This document shows positions 46,590 to 58,059 of a DNA stretch of 64,000 nt, in pieces (position 1 is the stretch's first letter; each line of letters opens with the position of its first letter). The notes under the pieces were generated by a model. That model had not been told where the DNA came from. It saw only the letters and a list, made by a program, of their open reading frames with translations, and did no database searches. A program made the translations under genes and the position numbers. The stretch comes from Hemibagrus wyckioides. Its lineage: Eukaryota > Chordata > Actinopteri > Siluriformes > Bagridae. The stretch spans positions 27,295,780 to 27,359,779 of the forward strand of contig NC_080710.1 in assembly GCF_019097595.1 (NCBI RefSeq). Direction: 5' to 3'.

Positions 46590-47480
46590 TGAGAGCTAAA
46601 ACATGCAGGCGGTATAAGTGATGCTAAATAACAGGCTAGTGGTGTGGCTGAACAAAGGACGGTAATTACAGATTGACTAGATCACTCTCAATGATGTTCT
46701 CGCCGGAACAAAAGGCAAAATCATTCGCCAGCAAAGAAACAAAGGATCCGCTCCGGACAAAAGCGATGTGCTCCGAACTGCAAATTAAACATGACATGTT
46801 CTCTGGTGTTGGAAATAAAATGCAGCAAAGATCTGATTGTCGAGATATTTTGATGGGCTCAAGCCTGATGAGAATACCTCGTCACTCATCAGTGAGAGGA
46901 CAGAAGATTTTATTCTCTGCCTCCCATTGTGTCTGCCAAAACGCTAAACAATATCCAGCACCCGATGAGCGAGCCAATGGAGATGGCTTTATCATATGCA
47001 CAGAAAAACCCGAGGCAGTGTTGAAAAGTGAAACATACTGTGTGTGCCATCTGTGTATGCCATCTCAGAATAATGGGGACACACATCTCTACATCGTTCT
47101 GATTCTTTAGCCCTTTTTGCTCTAACTGGCCATCTGTAAGCCTTGTTACAGCCTACATTGCAATCTGTGAGCACCAATCATATTCCATTGGAGAACAGTC
47201 ATCCTCAGGTTCGGGGGAAATGGCAGCATCGGGCAGACGGTGTGCTTATCGTTTGTGGTGATGAGGTGGAGGCATGGTGTTCTCTTATCTCCTCCACACC
47301 TGTCCTCAACAACGATCAGAAGCCAAGGTTCAGTGGCTTCAACAATTACAACAGTCAAGTCCCTGTGCCAACAAGATCAGTTTTTTCCGCCTGCTTCCCT
47401 CGTTTATGTGTCATTCCTGAGAGAGAGCACTCCATCTGGAAAGGGGCTAGATGGAGAAAGGTCAGCTAATGGTCAGTATT
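46590..47480. other. Balanced-composition block with long open frames
   Basis: The plus strand is open from about 46673 to 47110; with the first ATG at 46691 it gives about 139 residues (for example MMFSPEQKAKSFASKETKDP). A second plus frame is open at 47143-47469. I recognise no domain, signal peptide or repeat in either, and no start context or splice structure that would settle it. The region is non-repetitive and could be a conserved non-coding element with few stops by chance. Confidence 0.3.
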
Positions 47481-47489
47481 GTTTCTAGG

Positions 47490-49745
47490 CACTCTTTTGA
47501 CTGCTTTAAAAAAAAAAAAAAAAGATGTGTCAAATAACAGTCTAAAACATGCTTTATTAAAATTGATTCTTGAATAATTTTTGTAAGTCTTTAGTTAGGA
47601 GTTCAAATATTTATTTTATTACTATACTATATATTAAATATATAGTTTAAATATTTCATATTTATGGAAGGAATCTCCAGGATCAACTAGTCATTATAAC
47701 ATAATATAGATATTATAATGATTTAATAGTCTTCCATCATTGCAATTTTCCATCAGTTACAATATTTTAGTTTAGTAGTGAAGGACATGGTATATATATA
47801 TATATTTTTTCTCCTAACTTTTATTTCTTGAATTTTGGACTACGGTTAATTTACCATAGCGGTTTTTGATGTTTTGAAAATAACCAAAAGTGGCCTTTTT
47901 TCACTTAAAAGGAAAAAAATTCTGCTAAATATATATTTAAAATACACCACCACTCAAGCAGTAAATATCCCCCATTAACATAATATATTTGTGTTATTAC
48001 AGCAGCAATATTTAACTTAAATATGTTGTCAAAGCTAGATTAAATAATTAGACAGATATAATCCTCAGTGATGTGGATTTTAATCAAATCTAAAATAAAA
48101 TATCAGCAGATTATTAAGAGTCGTTGCTCTTTAGTTATATCTGTGCTTTAAATGGAATACACGTTAAAAAATAAACATATTTAATTCAATATAACCCCAA
48201 CGTATTTATTTGTCACATTTAATCATAGACATTGTCATAAAGCAGCACTGTCATAAAGAGCTCCATATGTTATTTCTGTCTATTAACAATGCGCAATGTA
48301 AATACCAAGGCAATACTATAATATGTACAGTAAATTCATACTTGTGCTGTGGTAGCCGGTGATCCATAATATACAGCCAAGTCACATCAGCTATATGGTA
48401 TGCAGAGCTCCTGATAATGCATGTAGGCAGTCTTGATTTGTACTGTGGTCTTTAGAGGTTAACAAATGTCAAAAAGTTCAAAGCAATTGAGAACAAATCA
48501 TGTAAAACTTTTGCCTCTCACATCACTTATATAATCACCAGTTGACTGACTCATACAATGAAAGCACAGACCTTTTACTCATTAATTTGCACTTACTCAA
48601 CTCAATGGATTTGAATGTACCTTTTGTCAAGCTGAGTGAAACTGTAAAAACTTCCCCTATCCACCAAGACCCTCGCCAGCCTCCAGGCACCCACGCAGAG
48701 ACCAAGTACTCAGAAAAAAGTGTGCCCTGATAAGCCTTTGGAGTGCTGCTAGTCAAATTCGTGATTTTTTTTTTTTTCCCTGTCAGAATAGTCTATTTAA
48801 AAGACTGAAATGGCTATGTGACTCATTCTAAGTGAACTCTAATGAGGAAAGGGTGATGTGTGTGGCAATGGCTTCCTGCAACAATAATGTACTTGCCTGC
48901 GCTGTAAGCTTTTTTCCTCTCTCAGCATGAAAAGAGAGCAGGAAGTATGACATCTGTGGGTATGTCTAATTAGCCTGTCTAAATAGCAACTTCTGCTTCC
49001 TCGCAGCCGACAGGTTGTACATAACATGAAACGACACATTTAAGTGCCTGCTAACTAAAATGCACTCAAATGCTTCAAAAGAAGTCACAATCAAAAGCAT
49101 TTGAAAAGCAAGTGATTGCTTCTTATGGACTAATGATGCAAATGGATGAAAAGGACATTCAGACCAGGAGAGTTCTGCCAGATACTACAGTATATTGTGC
49201 TTAAAATTAGCCAGAATGGAACTAACAGCACTTTCCAGAAAGCATATGTTATTAGTGTTGTTTACAAGAGTTTTCACAGCATGGGCTTGAGTGCACAATG
49301 TTAAAGGTAGGCTAGAACAAAGCGACAGCAAGGGTCATCTCTCAGTCCACAGTGGCCTCCACACAATCTGCTCCAGAGAACACAGAGCACATTTTTATTA
49401 AAAACATACGCACACACACACAAAATGTTTAACATACATGCTGTTCAGTTGATTTCAAGCAAGACATCGCTTTTCAAAATGATGGCTGGATAATTGCTGT
49501 AATTGCTTCATACCCATGCACTTACATGACAAATAAGTGACAGCCAATTGCAAAAATAGTGAATGTTCAGTAAAAGCAAATCCAAACTCTTATGCAATAA
49601 ATACAAACAGCTAGGAGTCAGTGAGATCACAGTGGATCTATCCTGGCAATACCAGAAGCTAGGTGGGAACACACCCTCCAGGCCGCCAGTCCATCAAAGG
49701 AGTATGTACAATCACACTTGCAGTAATGTAGAGTACACTGTCTAT
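47490..49745. other. Unannotated stretch
   Basis: No repeat family recognised. The block at 48800-49060 is less AT-rich and contains TGTCTAATTAGCC-type motifs; another at 48542-48730 is open on both strands for over 60 codons. Neither resembles a known protein. Confidence 0.35.
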
Positions 49746-49752
49746 TTACATA

Positions 49753-50305
49753 CACTACCAGTCAAAAGTTTGGACACAGCTTTTAATTCAATGTTTCTTG
49801 TTTAGGGATTTATTTTCTACATTCTAGAAGAATACTGGAGATTTCAAAACTATGAAATAACACACATGGACTTAAGTAATCCATATGTAATGACAACAAA
49901 AAACAGTCAGTTGTTATTTTAAGACACGAAGGTCAGGTGTTCTGGAATAGTTCTTGTAAGAACAGTATTGTCAAGTGCATTTGCAAAACCCATCAAGAAC
50001 CATGATGAAACTGGCTCACATGAAGACCATCCCAGTAAAGCAAGACCAGAACTTACCTCTGCTGCAGAGGAGAAGTTCATTTAGAGTTACCAGCCTCAGA
50101 AATCACCAATTAACAGCACCTCAGATTAGAGCCGTTATGAAGGCTTTACAGAGCATCAGTAGCAGACATATCTCAATATCAACTGTTCAAACGAGATTAT
50201 TGTGTATTTCGGCCGCCTTCAGCATTGTTTTACAATGTAGAAAGAAATAAACATCAGGAAAGACCATGGAATTAGAAGGTGTGTCCAATCTTTTGACTGG
50301 TAGTG
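49753..50305 (+). mobile_element. Tc1-like element, internally deleted
   Basis: Terminal repeats CACTACCAGTCAAAAGTTTG (from 49753) and its near-exact reverse complement ending TTTTGACTGGTAGTG at 50305 are flanked by TA (49751-49752 and 50306-50307). Only part of the N-terminal, DNA-binding half of the transposase is left: KLAHMKTIPVKQDQNLPLLQ, RRSSFRVTSLRNHQLTAPQI and HISISTVQTRL, which resembles the second helix-turn-helix. The catalytic half is deleted, so it could move only with help. Confidence 0.9.
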
Positions 50306-50309
50306 TATG

Positions 50310-50860
50310 TATATTCTATATACGTATTCTGAGTACTCTGTATAGTCCTGTATAGAACTCCTTTCTGACAGTAACCTAAACTCAGAACCAAACCCCAGGC
50401 TAACTGAAGCCTTGGAACTGTGAGGAGGCTATACCGCAATGTTGCTATTATTTTTTCAGATCATTTTTTTCTTGTTAGATTCATCTTTTTTTGTCTACCA
50501 TCCTTTTTTTATTTCATTCTGTCTTAACCTCTGCTTCCTCTTCACTGAACCCACTTCTCCCTTCTTGATATTCTCTGCCAATGCCTTAAAATAAATACAT
50601 TAACCACTTGCATTGATAGTGTCTGTCCTCACTCTTTTGCCCACTCAGAGCTTCTGAGAGGAAATGGCACAGAATAACCCCCACCACCACCACGACCACC
50701 AATCTGAGCGAGTATCTAGCTATTACCAAGACAAGATTAATAACGCTACAACCATATGTACATTTTTTCTTCACTCCCAACCTTCCTTCACCACAGCCAT
50801 CCACACTCCTAGCTGTAGAGACTGTGACTCCAACTTCAAAAGATAAAGTGGCAGGCGTTT
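50310..50860. other. Unannotated stretch
   Basis: Pyrimidine-rich in places; nothing recognised. Confidence 0.35.
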
Positions 50861-50867
50861 ATTGCAG

Positions 50868-51055
50868 AAGGGATGGCTCAGTGGTTAAGGCTGAGGGCTA
50901 CTGATCAGATAGTTGTGAGTTCAAATTTAAATCCCAACAATGGTGAGCTGCCGAGTTTGGGTCCACAAGCAGGACCCTTAATCTTCTGCTGCTCAGTGGT
51001 ATCCTGTCTCATCTGTAAGTGACTCTGACTAAAAGCATCATCCAAATGAGCAATT
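50868..51055 (+). mobile_element. tRNA-derived SINE (family B)
   Basis: A-box GGGATGGCTCAGTGGTTAAG and B-box-like GAGTTCAAATTTAAATCCC form the tRNA head. The body has CTGCTGCTCAGTGGTATCCT and the tail reads TAAGTGACTCTGACTAAAAG CATCATCCAAATGAG, a decayed form of the family-B ending. Confidence 0.75.
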
Positions 51056-51329
51056 GCAAACAGATACTCAAACTGATACTCCTCTTCACCAGCTGATACA
51101 TTTAACCTGGAAACCTCTATTCATAACCATCTTCCCCACACTCACCCCACTACAAAAACCTTCCAGACCTGCAGCATCCCAACCAGCATCTAATCTTTAA
51201 AAACCTCTGTGTTGACGATTGAGGATACCTTCTAATCTGTAAGCCATTAATTCTTACACTGCTGGATCTATACCTGTCTTTCTGCTTGGGAATAATCTTG
51301 ATTATTAGATGATAGTTAAGAATGTAGCC

Positions 51330-52090
51330 TCAGGTTATGTTTGGTATCCTTCATGGGTCTATCCTTGGCCCTCTTATCCTCTTACTGTAATTTCAGCTTG
51401 CCTTACAGATAACTTGGCAGAATAACAAAGCTACTTGTCATTCTGGCAAGTCTCTAGGTCCAAGAAAAATGGCTTGGCTACATCCTAGTAATCTCACAAT
51501 TTTGTATTTGCCCTCTTTATTATCAGCAACATCAGACTATACCCTAGGGCAGAGGCATTCAAAATGTGGGGCAGAATTGCAGTGGGGCATTGGTGATAGG
51601 TGAGATAAATATATATATATACTGTATATAAAATAAAAGACTGTATCAAACCTGTCAATCTTTACACATTTTTTTTTGTATGACCTCCATATTTTAACAT
51701 TGACGTATGCTGGAATGTATTCCAAAACAGTCATTTTATTCCATAATAAAAATGGTCGTGACCCAGTCAAGGTTTGAGCAGGTATGAACTATCCAGCATT
51801 AATTGAAATTCTCTGGATGCACCATCCTTGCCCTATTTCAGACTAGTAATGTTTTTGGCAGGGCTCAGAGTGCTTGAAAGATGCACTGATTATTAGAAAA
51901 ACTCAAAGGTAAGCCAGATAGAGGGAAATTTGAGTGTGCCTGCCCTAGGGAATATGTAAATTGTGTCCAGGCTTTATCATCTCTTGGATTAATGCAACTC
52001 TCTGCTGAAAAGACTACCAGCTTGCACTATTTAAACCCTGCAGATAATCAGGTCTTCAATTATCCAAAACACCCACACAAAACTCACAGA
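51330..52090 (+). pseudogene. Decayed L2-like LINE polymerase
   Basis: GILHGSILGPLILLL is encoded at about 51338-51382, matching reverse transcriptase motif B (G.PQGS.LGPLLF). Near 51970-52060 FIISWINATLC and KDYQLALFKPC parallel FI.SR.DYCN.LL..LP...L. Everything between is riddled with stops and the catalytic FADD/YADD motif was not located. Weak but in the right order and distance. Confidence 0.45.
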
Positions 52091-52109
52091 CTGCAGGTGA
52101 CAAATGCCT

Positions 52110-52750
52110 GATGATACCACCATCATGTGGTACGACATTTACACAAAGCTGTTTTCACTCATGTATGACTCAGAAATGATAAAACTGATAGACTCTAGCT
52201 GCTGTTATCAACACTCTTAGTGTCTCATAGCTCAAGAGTAGGAACGTTTCCATGCAACTCCATTGTTGTTCACTTGACATAAATGATCGAAGCAGCTTTT
52301 TTAAAAAGAACTTTCTTCAGGCACAGGAACACTAGAACTGTGTTATTTTGGGGGGTTTTTTTTGGTCCACAATTTCTTTCTCAAAATCGGTGCCAACACA
52401 ATACAGTAACACGGGAATAGCAGCACTGTTCTTGGGTGACTGGTTACATGCAAGTGTTAAATTAGCCCTGCTTCTTTCATGAGGACCAGCAATTTATCAA
52501 GCTGGATACTAACAGATTTACTGTATTGGTAAATCATTCAGAGGAGAGTTTACACAAGAAAAGTCCCATAATATTAGTATTATAATCCCATATTATCCCA
52601 TAATAATAATATAAACCCCATTTATATTCTACCCCTGCTCTTGTATGTGCATAAATGTATGCATAAGAAGATTAACTAATTGAAGCCTTGAATGATTAAC
52701 TTCACATCATAATTTGCATGGATTACTGCACTTTTATATACAGGTTACAA
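52110..52750. other. Unannotated stretch
   Basis: Nothing recognised. Confidence 0.4.
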
Positions 52751-52754
52751 AGCT

Positions 52755-53100
52755 TATATGTTTACATTTACAGCATTTTTCAGACAACCCTTATCCAGAG
52801 CAATTTACGAAGACATTTATGTCACAGGCATTCATTACACAAATACAGCATTTAAAAAAAGTACAGAAAGTACAGCAAGTTAACCAAAACCCATAAATTA
52901 AGACAGATGAAATTAATCATTCAATTATGACAAAAGAATGTCACCGTAAAAATGGAGGATGAGCTGGTCTGTCTGCGCAAATCCATAAGCTGTATACAGA
53001 CGCTTCAAGTAAGGGAAGATTTAGTGCACACTTCCCCGTGACGTGCTTGGTGGGCAAGATCATCTGGACGCATTGTAGATTTTTTTCTTTTATTTCATGT
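52755..53100 (-). mobile_element. SINE-B/LINE 3' tail and adjoining decayed sequence
   Basis: The plus strand opens with ACATTTACAGCATTTTTCAG and ACAACCCTTATCCAGAGCAA, the reverse of the family-B tail. What follows lacks a tRNA head, so this may be the LINE that carries the same tail; compare 30605-31335. Extent beyond about 52820 is uncertain. Confidence 0.45.
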
Positions 53101-53403
53101 CATGTCATCTTTTTTCAACTCACTTAGTTCACACCTAATTCACCTTTTCTGTAATTTGATTCTGACCTTCCAGGTGCTGTTGTACTGCTAACTATTTTTT
53201 ATGAGTATAGAAAAGAATTCAATTAACTTTTTGTCCGCTCTTTCATCATTACTTAGTCACGTCATATTTCCAGTCCTATTTGAGCTTGACCTTATATGGA
53301 GTTTTGTAGGTGTCGGTGAATGCGAATGTGCCGTGTTATAGGTGATCAGCTTACGTACATGAGTATGAAGAAGAAAATCTAAATTTTTGTTAAGTCCAGC
53401 TGA

Positions 53404-53620
53404 CATTTTAAGCTGATGAAACATTGACACACAACTTTACTTATTAATTATTAAATGAGACCCAGAATTAAAAATATTAATAGTAAATTAAAATTGTGTT
53501 ACTTACTTCATTTCTAGTAAGAAACCCATTACAAAGTGGTAGCAATGACAGCTGCAAAGTAGGAAGTGGTTAAGATGCTGGAGTACTGAATGAAGGGTTG
53601 TGAGTCCTAGTCCTACCACT
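53404..53620 (+). repeat. Duplicated block, copy 1
   Basis: Contains AGCTGACATT, a TTATTAAATGAGACCCAGAA stretch, TTGTGTTACTTACTTCATTT, CTAGTAAGAAACCCATTACA and a SINE-like head. The same order occurs at 54896-55315. Confidence 0.75.
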
Positions 53621-53735
53621 GCCAAGCTGCCACTGCTGGGCCCTAGAGCAAGACCCTTAACGTTCAGTTGTATAAATGTGATAAATGTCATTCTGGATAA
53701 AAGGGTCTGCTAAATGCTGTAAACATAGATGTTTA
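53560..53735 (+). mobile_element. tRNA-derived SINE (family B)
   Basis: The head is worn (GTAGGAAGTGGTTAAGATGC), the body reads CAAGCTGCCACTGCTGGGCC then CTAGAGCAAGACCCTTAAC, and the tail TCTGGATAAAAGGGTCTGCT AAATGCTGTAAAC is complete. It forms the end of the duplicated block. Confidence 0.8.
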
Positions 53736-54109
53736 TTTTTCAGGACTTCTTGATGCTGTCTATAAGATCCAATTCCATCACCAAGCCTCCAGCCACCACT
53801 ATTAATCCAAATCCCATTCCAGCATGGACTCGTGACTCTCGCTCACCTGAACACTAGTCCGCCTATTTCCTGTTTAGCTCCTATCAGCTCTCTAATTGTT
53901 CTTTGACAGATTTTTGCAACTCTGAGCATCATTTTCTGGATTGTATGTTGCTCTGTTTGCTCATTCGATTGAGTTCTTCCGGTTGACTGACTACGATTCT
54001 TGCCTTGGATATTAAAAAATACTCAGGCTTCTCAACCTGAACAGACATTTAACTTCTCAATGAAATATACCAACAGGATTATATTTAAAGAAAAAAACTT
54101 TCTTTTGTA

Positions 54110-54490
54110 CACCGTTAAATGGCTTCATTTAGCTTGATTTATCTTGACAAGAACCCACTCATTTTGTACTATGCACTGTTTATACATTGCCGAATGTATA
54201 CTGGTCGGCACTATTCTGTCTTTATTGCGTGTTTTGTGTATATGTCCTGTACTGTTTTGTTTTGTATTGTCTGTTTGCACTGTTTTCTGTCTTGGACTGT
54301 TTGTCACACAATGCACTTTATGTAGCTAGGACAACTTAATTTCAGTCCTTAGCTCTGTGTTGTGTTTCGTAGCTCTGTGTTGTTTTATGTAACATCAGGG
54401 TCCTGGAGAAACGTTGTCTCATTTCAGTGTGTACTGTGTCAGCTATATATGGTTGAAATGACTACAAAAGCTTCTTGACTCGTGACTTGA
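54110..54490 (+). mobile_element. Rex1-like LINE 3' UTR
   Basis: Non-coding tail with CAATGCACTTTATGTAGCTA, GTGTTGTTTTATGTAACATC, AGGGTCCTGGAGAAACGTTG and the end GGTTGAAATGACTACAAAAG. It matches the end of the copy at 34005-34925. The coding part is missing. Confidence 0.8.
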
Positions 54491-54781
54491 TAATATATTT
54501 ATTTATTTAATATTATTAATGTCTTATTTTCCTTAACTGTGAGTTACAGGTCCAGCAATTTAAATTTCATACCAGTGCTAATTTTTCATTGTTCCATTAT
54601 CATGTAAAAAGTCATCAGAAAGTAATTTTATTGCAGATGATAAGAGATGGTTTATCAAACAGTTACTGTTAATCTTTTTTCATGATGAACCATTTCCAAA
54701 AGTTTGAACCTTAGTGAAGGTTTCATACAGAACCTAAAGATACTATCTAAAAACCATTAAAAACATATCATTTAATCAAAG

Positions 54782-54870
54782 GTCAAGTCAAGAAGCTTTT
54801 TATTTGTCAATTTTAACCCAACCCAGCTGGTACAGTACAGTAAAATGAAACAAATGTTCCAACAATGGAA
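54782..54870 (-). mobile_element. Rex1-like LINE 3' tail, short
   Basis: GGTCAAGTCAAGAAGCTTTT, TATTTGTCAATTTTAACCC and AGTAAAATGAAACAAATG are the reverse of the Rex1-like ending. Strongly 5' truncated. Confidence 0.65.
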
Positions 54871-54895
54871 AGAAAATAAATTTTCTTTTTAAATT

Positions 54896-55315
54896 TAGCT
54901 GACATTAACTTAATAATTGTTAAATAAGGCCCAATGTTTAAAATACTGATTGCAATTAAAGCTACTTTTTGTTGTGTTACTTACTTCATTTCATCATCAT
55001 CATCATTGTCTCCCGCTTATCTGTAGCCGGGTCGCGGGGACAGCAGTCTAAGCAGGGATGCCCAGACTTCTCTCTCCCTACCCACTTCCTCCAGCACTTC
55101 CGGGGAATTCCAAGGTGTTCCCAGGTCAACCGAGAGACGTAGTCCCTCCAGCGTGTCCTGGGTCTTCCCCAGGGTCTCTTTCCGGTGGGGCAGGCCCGGA
55201 ACACCTCCACCTACTTCATTTCTAGCAAGAAACACATAACATAGTGTTAGTGAGAGCAGCAAAGTGGGAAGTGGTAGCTCTGTGGTTATGACATTGGTGT
55301 ACTGAATGAAGGGCC
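54896..55315 (+). repeat. Duplicated block, copy 2, interrupted by a LINE
   Basis: Matches 53404-53620: AGCTGACATT, ATTGTTAAATAAGGCCCAAT, TTGTGTTACTTACTTCATTT, CTAGCAAGAAACACATAACA, then GTACTGAATGAAGGG. It is split by the insertion at 54992-55211. Confidence 0.7.
54992..55211 (-). mobile_element. Rex3/RTE-like LINE 3' end, 10-bp target duplication
   Basis: The minus strand encodes FRACPTGKRPWGRPRTRWRD, YVSRLTWEHLGIPRK and EKSGHPCLDCCPRD, the end of a Rex3-like polymerase. It closes with a GATGATGATGATG tail. TACTTCATTT occurs at 54982-54991 and 55212-55221, so the 220-bp insertion is exactly bounded. It interrupts the second copy of the duplicated block only. Confidence 0.85.
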
Positions 55316-55349
55316 AGCAACTGAAGATATTTAATTATCATTTCAACCT

Positions 55350-55740
55350 TAAGCTTCTTCAAAAAGAAGCTTTTTAATTGCCATTTCAACCATATATCTC
55401 CGCCCAGGGTGTATCCTGCCTTGATGCCCGATGAAGCCTGAGATAGGTACAGGCTCCTCATGACCCAAGGATAGATCGGATAAGCGGTACAGACAATGAA
55501 ATGAAAAATGTCAACCATTTATCGCTAGCACTGTACAGTGAAATGAAACAACCTCCAGATCCCTGTTGCTACATAAAATTCAGGGCTACATAAAACAACA
55601 TAGAACTAGCATAATTCTACATAAAGTGCATGTCGGTGCAAGACGATACAATATAGCAGTACGCATAGCAGCACAGAGTGGAACACAGTTCAGTGTAGTT
55701 GAGTAAAGTGCAAGGGAAAATGCTACTGATGGAAACATAA
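55350..55740 (-). mobile_element. Rex1-like LINE 3' UTR hosting a V-SINE end
   Basis: AGAAGCTTTTTAATTGCCAT and TTTCAACCATATAT begin the reverse of the Rex1-like tail. After an inserted V-SINE end it resumes with GTACAGTGAAATGAAACAAC, GTTGCTACATAAAATTCAGG and CATAAAGTGCATGTCGGTGC. The far boundary is uncertain and may reach about 55920. A (CA)n array follows at 55929-55957. Confidence 0.75.
55398..55510 (+). mobile_element. V-SINE 3' end nested in a LINE tail
   Basis: CCGCCCAGGGTGTATCCTGC, CTGAGATAGGTACAGGCTCC and GGATAAGCGGTACAGACAAT are the last third of a V-SINE. TCAACCATATAT (55386-55397) and TCAACCATTTAT (55511-55522) form a target duplication with one mismatch. Confidence 0.85.
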
Positions 55741-55926
55741 AGGACAGTTAGCCACAGATTGGAGCAGCATTAAAAAGTACTGTAGTGCAAAATATTAACA
55801 AAGTGCATAGCTTTGTTATGGGACTGACGTATAGCCCAGTACCCAGAGCTGAATTCAGAGAGAAGTGCAGCTTTCCAAAGCAAGCTCCTCTTGACAAAAA
55901 GTAAATGGGCTGCAGTACCTCTGTAG

Positions 55927-55928
<2 letters not shown>

Positions 55929-55957
<29 letters not shown>
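55929..55957. repeat. (CA)n microsatellite
   Basis: About fourteen CA units. Confidence 0.95.
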
Positions 55958-55960
<3 letters not shown>

Positions 55961-55964
55961 CTCC

Positions 55965-56875
55965 TTCTCCTAATTCTACATGTGTCTTTTATACAGACAG
56001 ATTGGAGAACTTTCTGCCTTACAGTTGAATGGCTTCCTAGTTACCAGATGGTTAAAATGAAGGCTTTTCATTGGAGGCTTATTTTTCTCCTTTTCTTGTG
56101 TAGAGGCCTTGAAAAGACAATAATATTTTCTATAGCCACATAAGGTTTTATAAGATTTCCAGCACCTATTGAGAGAAATTTGTTTTTTTTTTTGTTTTTT
56201 TTGTTTTTTGTGTTTTACTATTTTATTTTCAATGAAGGTCACATATTGCAATATTTGTAGGAGAAAGAGAGGAAAGGATCTTGGTGTTCTGAGCACTAGA
56301 GGAAAACGAGTGGTCACGAGTACAGAAATTTATCTTTAACCTTTGAATGAATTATTTCATCAGCGCTGATATAAAATGAGCCAGGACACTCTTGGCTTTC
56401 AGTGCGAGATGTTTTTCCCTCTGTGGGATAACCTTACACAGAATTTTGGAACTTTTTGTATGACTGTATTACCCCTAGTAGGCTAGGTAAAAACAGAAAT
56501 ACTTAATAAAAACACTTTCATATAAGCTTCATATTAACCACCACTGTGGAGTGTGACATGACAGAGACATTCAGTGCTGGAAATAGGCACAACCAAATAA
56601 GCGCAAATTCCATTTGTTTTGGCCTCTGGTAAATAGAGTTGAATGAATGATAATGAAAAAGATACGATATTAATTCAAAGAACACAATCCCAGTACACTA
56701 GCTTAAACGATGGATATAGCTAGAGGTGGAGAAGGGAGAGCGGGTGTTTTTATTTGACCGCCTTAATTTTTATGCCTGTTCTTAATGTTTATGGGTAACA
56801 TAACACACATTCACAGCAAGTGATTATATCCACATCAAATAACATTGTTCTGTGCAGTAATTTCTACGCCATAAT
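55965..56875. other. Unannotated stretch
   Basis: Nothing recognised apart from poly-T runs near 56180-56210. Confidence 0.4.
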
Positions 56876-56882
56876 TTTGTTC

Positions 56883-57010
56883 AGAATCAGGTTTATTAGC
56901 CAAATATGTTTTGCACACACAACCGGCTGGTACCCTCAAAATTATTTAGTACAGACAATGTAGATTAAATAAATACCACAATATACAGAGTATGTGATAT
57001 GGTATGTAAT
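56883..57010 (-). mobile_element. LINE 3' tail (CR1/L2 group), decayed
   Basis: CAGAATCAGGTTTATTAGCC and AAATATGTTTTGCACACACA resemble the reverse of a common fish LINE ending (tail ...GGCCAATAAACCTGATTCTG on its own strand). No coding part. Confidence 0.5.
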
Positions 57011-57480
57011 AAGAAGTCATCAATATGATTCGTTATTTAACCAGCCCAGACATCATCCCACAGTTTGTTTAATCACATTACATTGAGCAGCAGCTTCTAC
57101 GGTGTGAAAGAGAATTTTTTTCCTGTTTCTTTCTGAAAACTGCTAGCCAGATAGCTACTATCTGAGGATCAGGATATCAAAGTGGAAGTCAGTGAAGTAG
57201 AAACATAAAAAGAAGAGCTTTTTTTAACCATTTTCAGTGGAACTGTTATAAAGGTGGCAATATCAGTAATATATCAGTTTGATGATATGTACATATATCA
57301 TATCTTAAATGATAAAATGACGAAATTGCAATCACCGCTCTTACAACTGCATGCCATCCACACTTTCATGTTCAGAACACATGTCGAATTTATTTAGCAT
57401 ATTTTCTCACACCCTGTGAAATTACTTCCTGTTCACGTCACAAGCGTTACATATAAACAACAGTGACAATCTGCCACCGG

Positions 57481-58053
57481 GTTCACAGTGGATTAGTGGT
57501 TAGCATGGTTTGCCTTGCACCTCCAGGGCTTGGGGTTTAAAATCCTGTGTGTGTCTAGAAGCATGCTGTCCCTGTGTTTCTGGGGTCTCCTCTGGGTACT
57601 CTACTATCTACTATCCCCAGTCCAGTGACATGTGTTGTCATTGTATGGTAGCTTAAGAGGTTTAGGCTCTGGGAAGATCAGGGCTCAAGTCCAACACTGC
57701 CAAGGTGCCACAATTGGGCCCTTGAGCAAGGCCACCAACCCCCCTACTCCAGGGGTGCTGCATCATAGCTGACCCTGCACTCATGACCCCAACCCACCAA
57801 GGAAGGGTATATACAAAGAAAGATTTTCACTGTGCAGTAATGTGTGACAAATATAAGCCACTTAATTCAACTTGTAGGATCACTGGCATCTCTAAATTTT
57901 CCATAATATGTGTGAAATTGTGTGCTGTGATTGTCTGGCACCCTGTCACCTAGCCTTGTGCTCCGAGTCTCCTGGGATAGTCTCCAGGATCCCTGCAACC
58001 CTGTGTAGAATAAGCGGTACAAAATATGGATGGATGGATGGATGGATGGATGG
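57481..58053 (+). mobile_element. V-SINE, split by a tRNA-SINE
   Basis: The head GTGGATTAGTGGTTAGCATG (A-box) and GGGGTTTAAAATCCTGTG (B-box region) lead to CTGTGTTTCTGGGGTCTCCT and CCCCAGTCCAGTGACATG. After the insertion it resumes GGATCACTGGCATCTCTAAA, GTCTGGCACCCTGTCACC, CTGGGATAGTCTCCAGGATC and AGAATAAGCGG, ending in (GGAT)n at 58027-58053. Removing the insert restores the normal V-SINE order. Confidence 0.85.
57645..57872 (+). mobile_element. tRNA-derived SINE (family A) nested in a V-SINE
   Basis: TATGGTAGCTTAAGAGGTTT (A-box), GGGCTCAAGTCC (B-box), TGCCACAATTGGGCCCTTGA, CTCCAGGGGTGCTGCATCAT, GATTTTCACTGTGCAGTAAT and GTGACAAATATAAGCC give a near full-length copy. ATTGTA and CTTGTA at the two edges may be a worn target duplication. 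Confidence 0.85.
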
Positions 58054-58059
58054 ACAATC

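Noticed and set aside
50868..50960. Possible tRNA gene with good A-box
   Set aside because: The B-box is split and the sequence continues into a SINE body and tail; it cannot fold as a complete cloverleaf.
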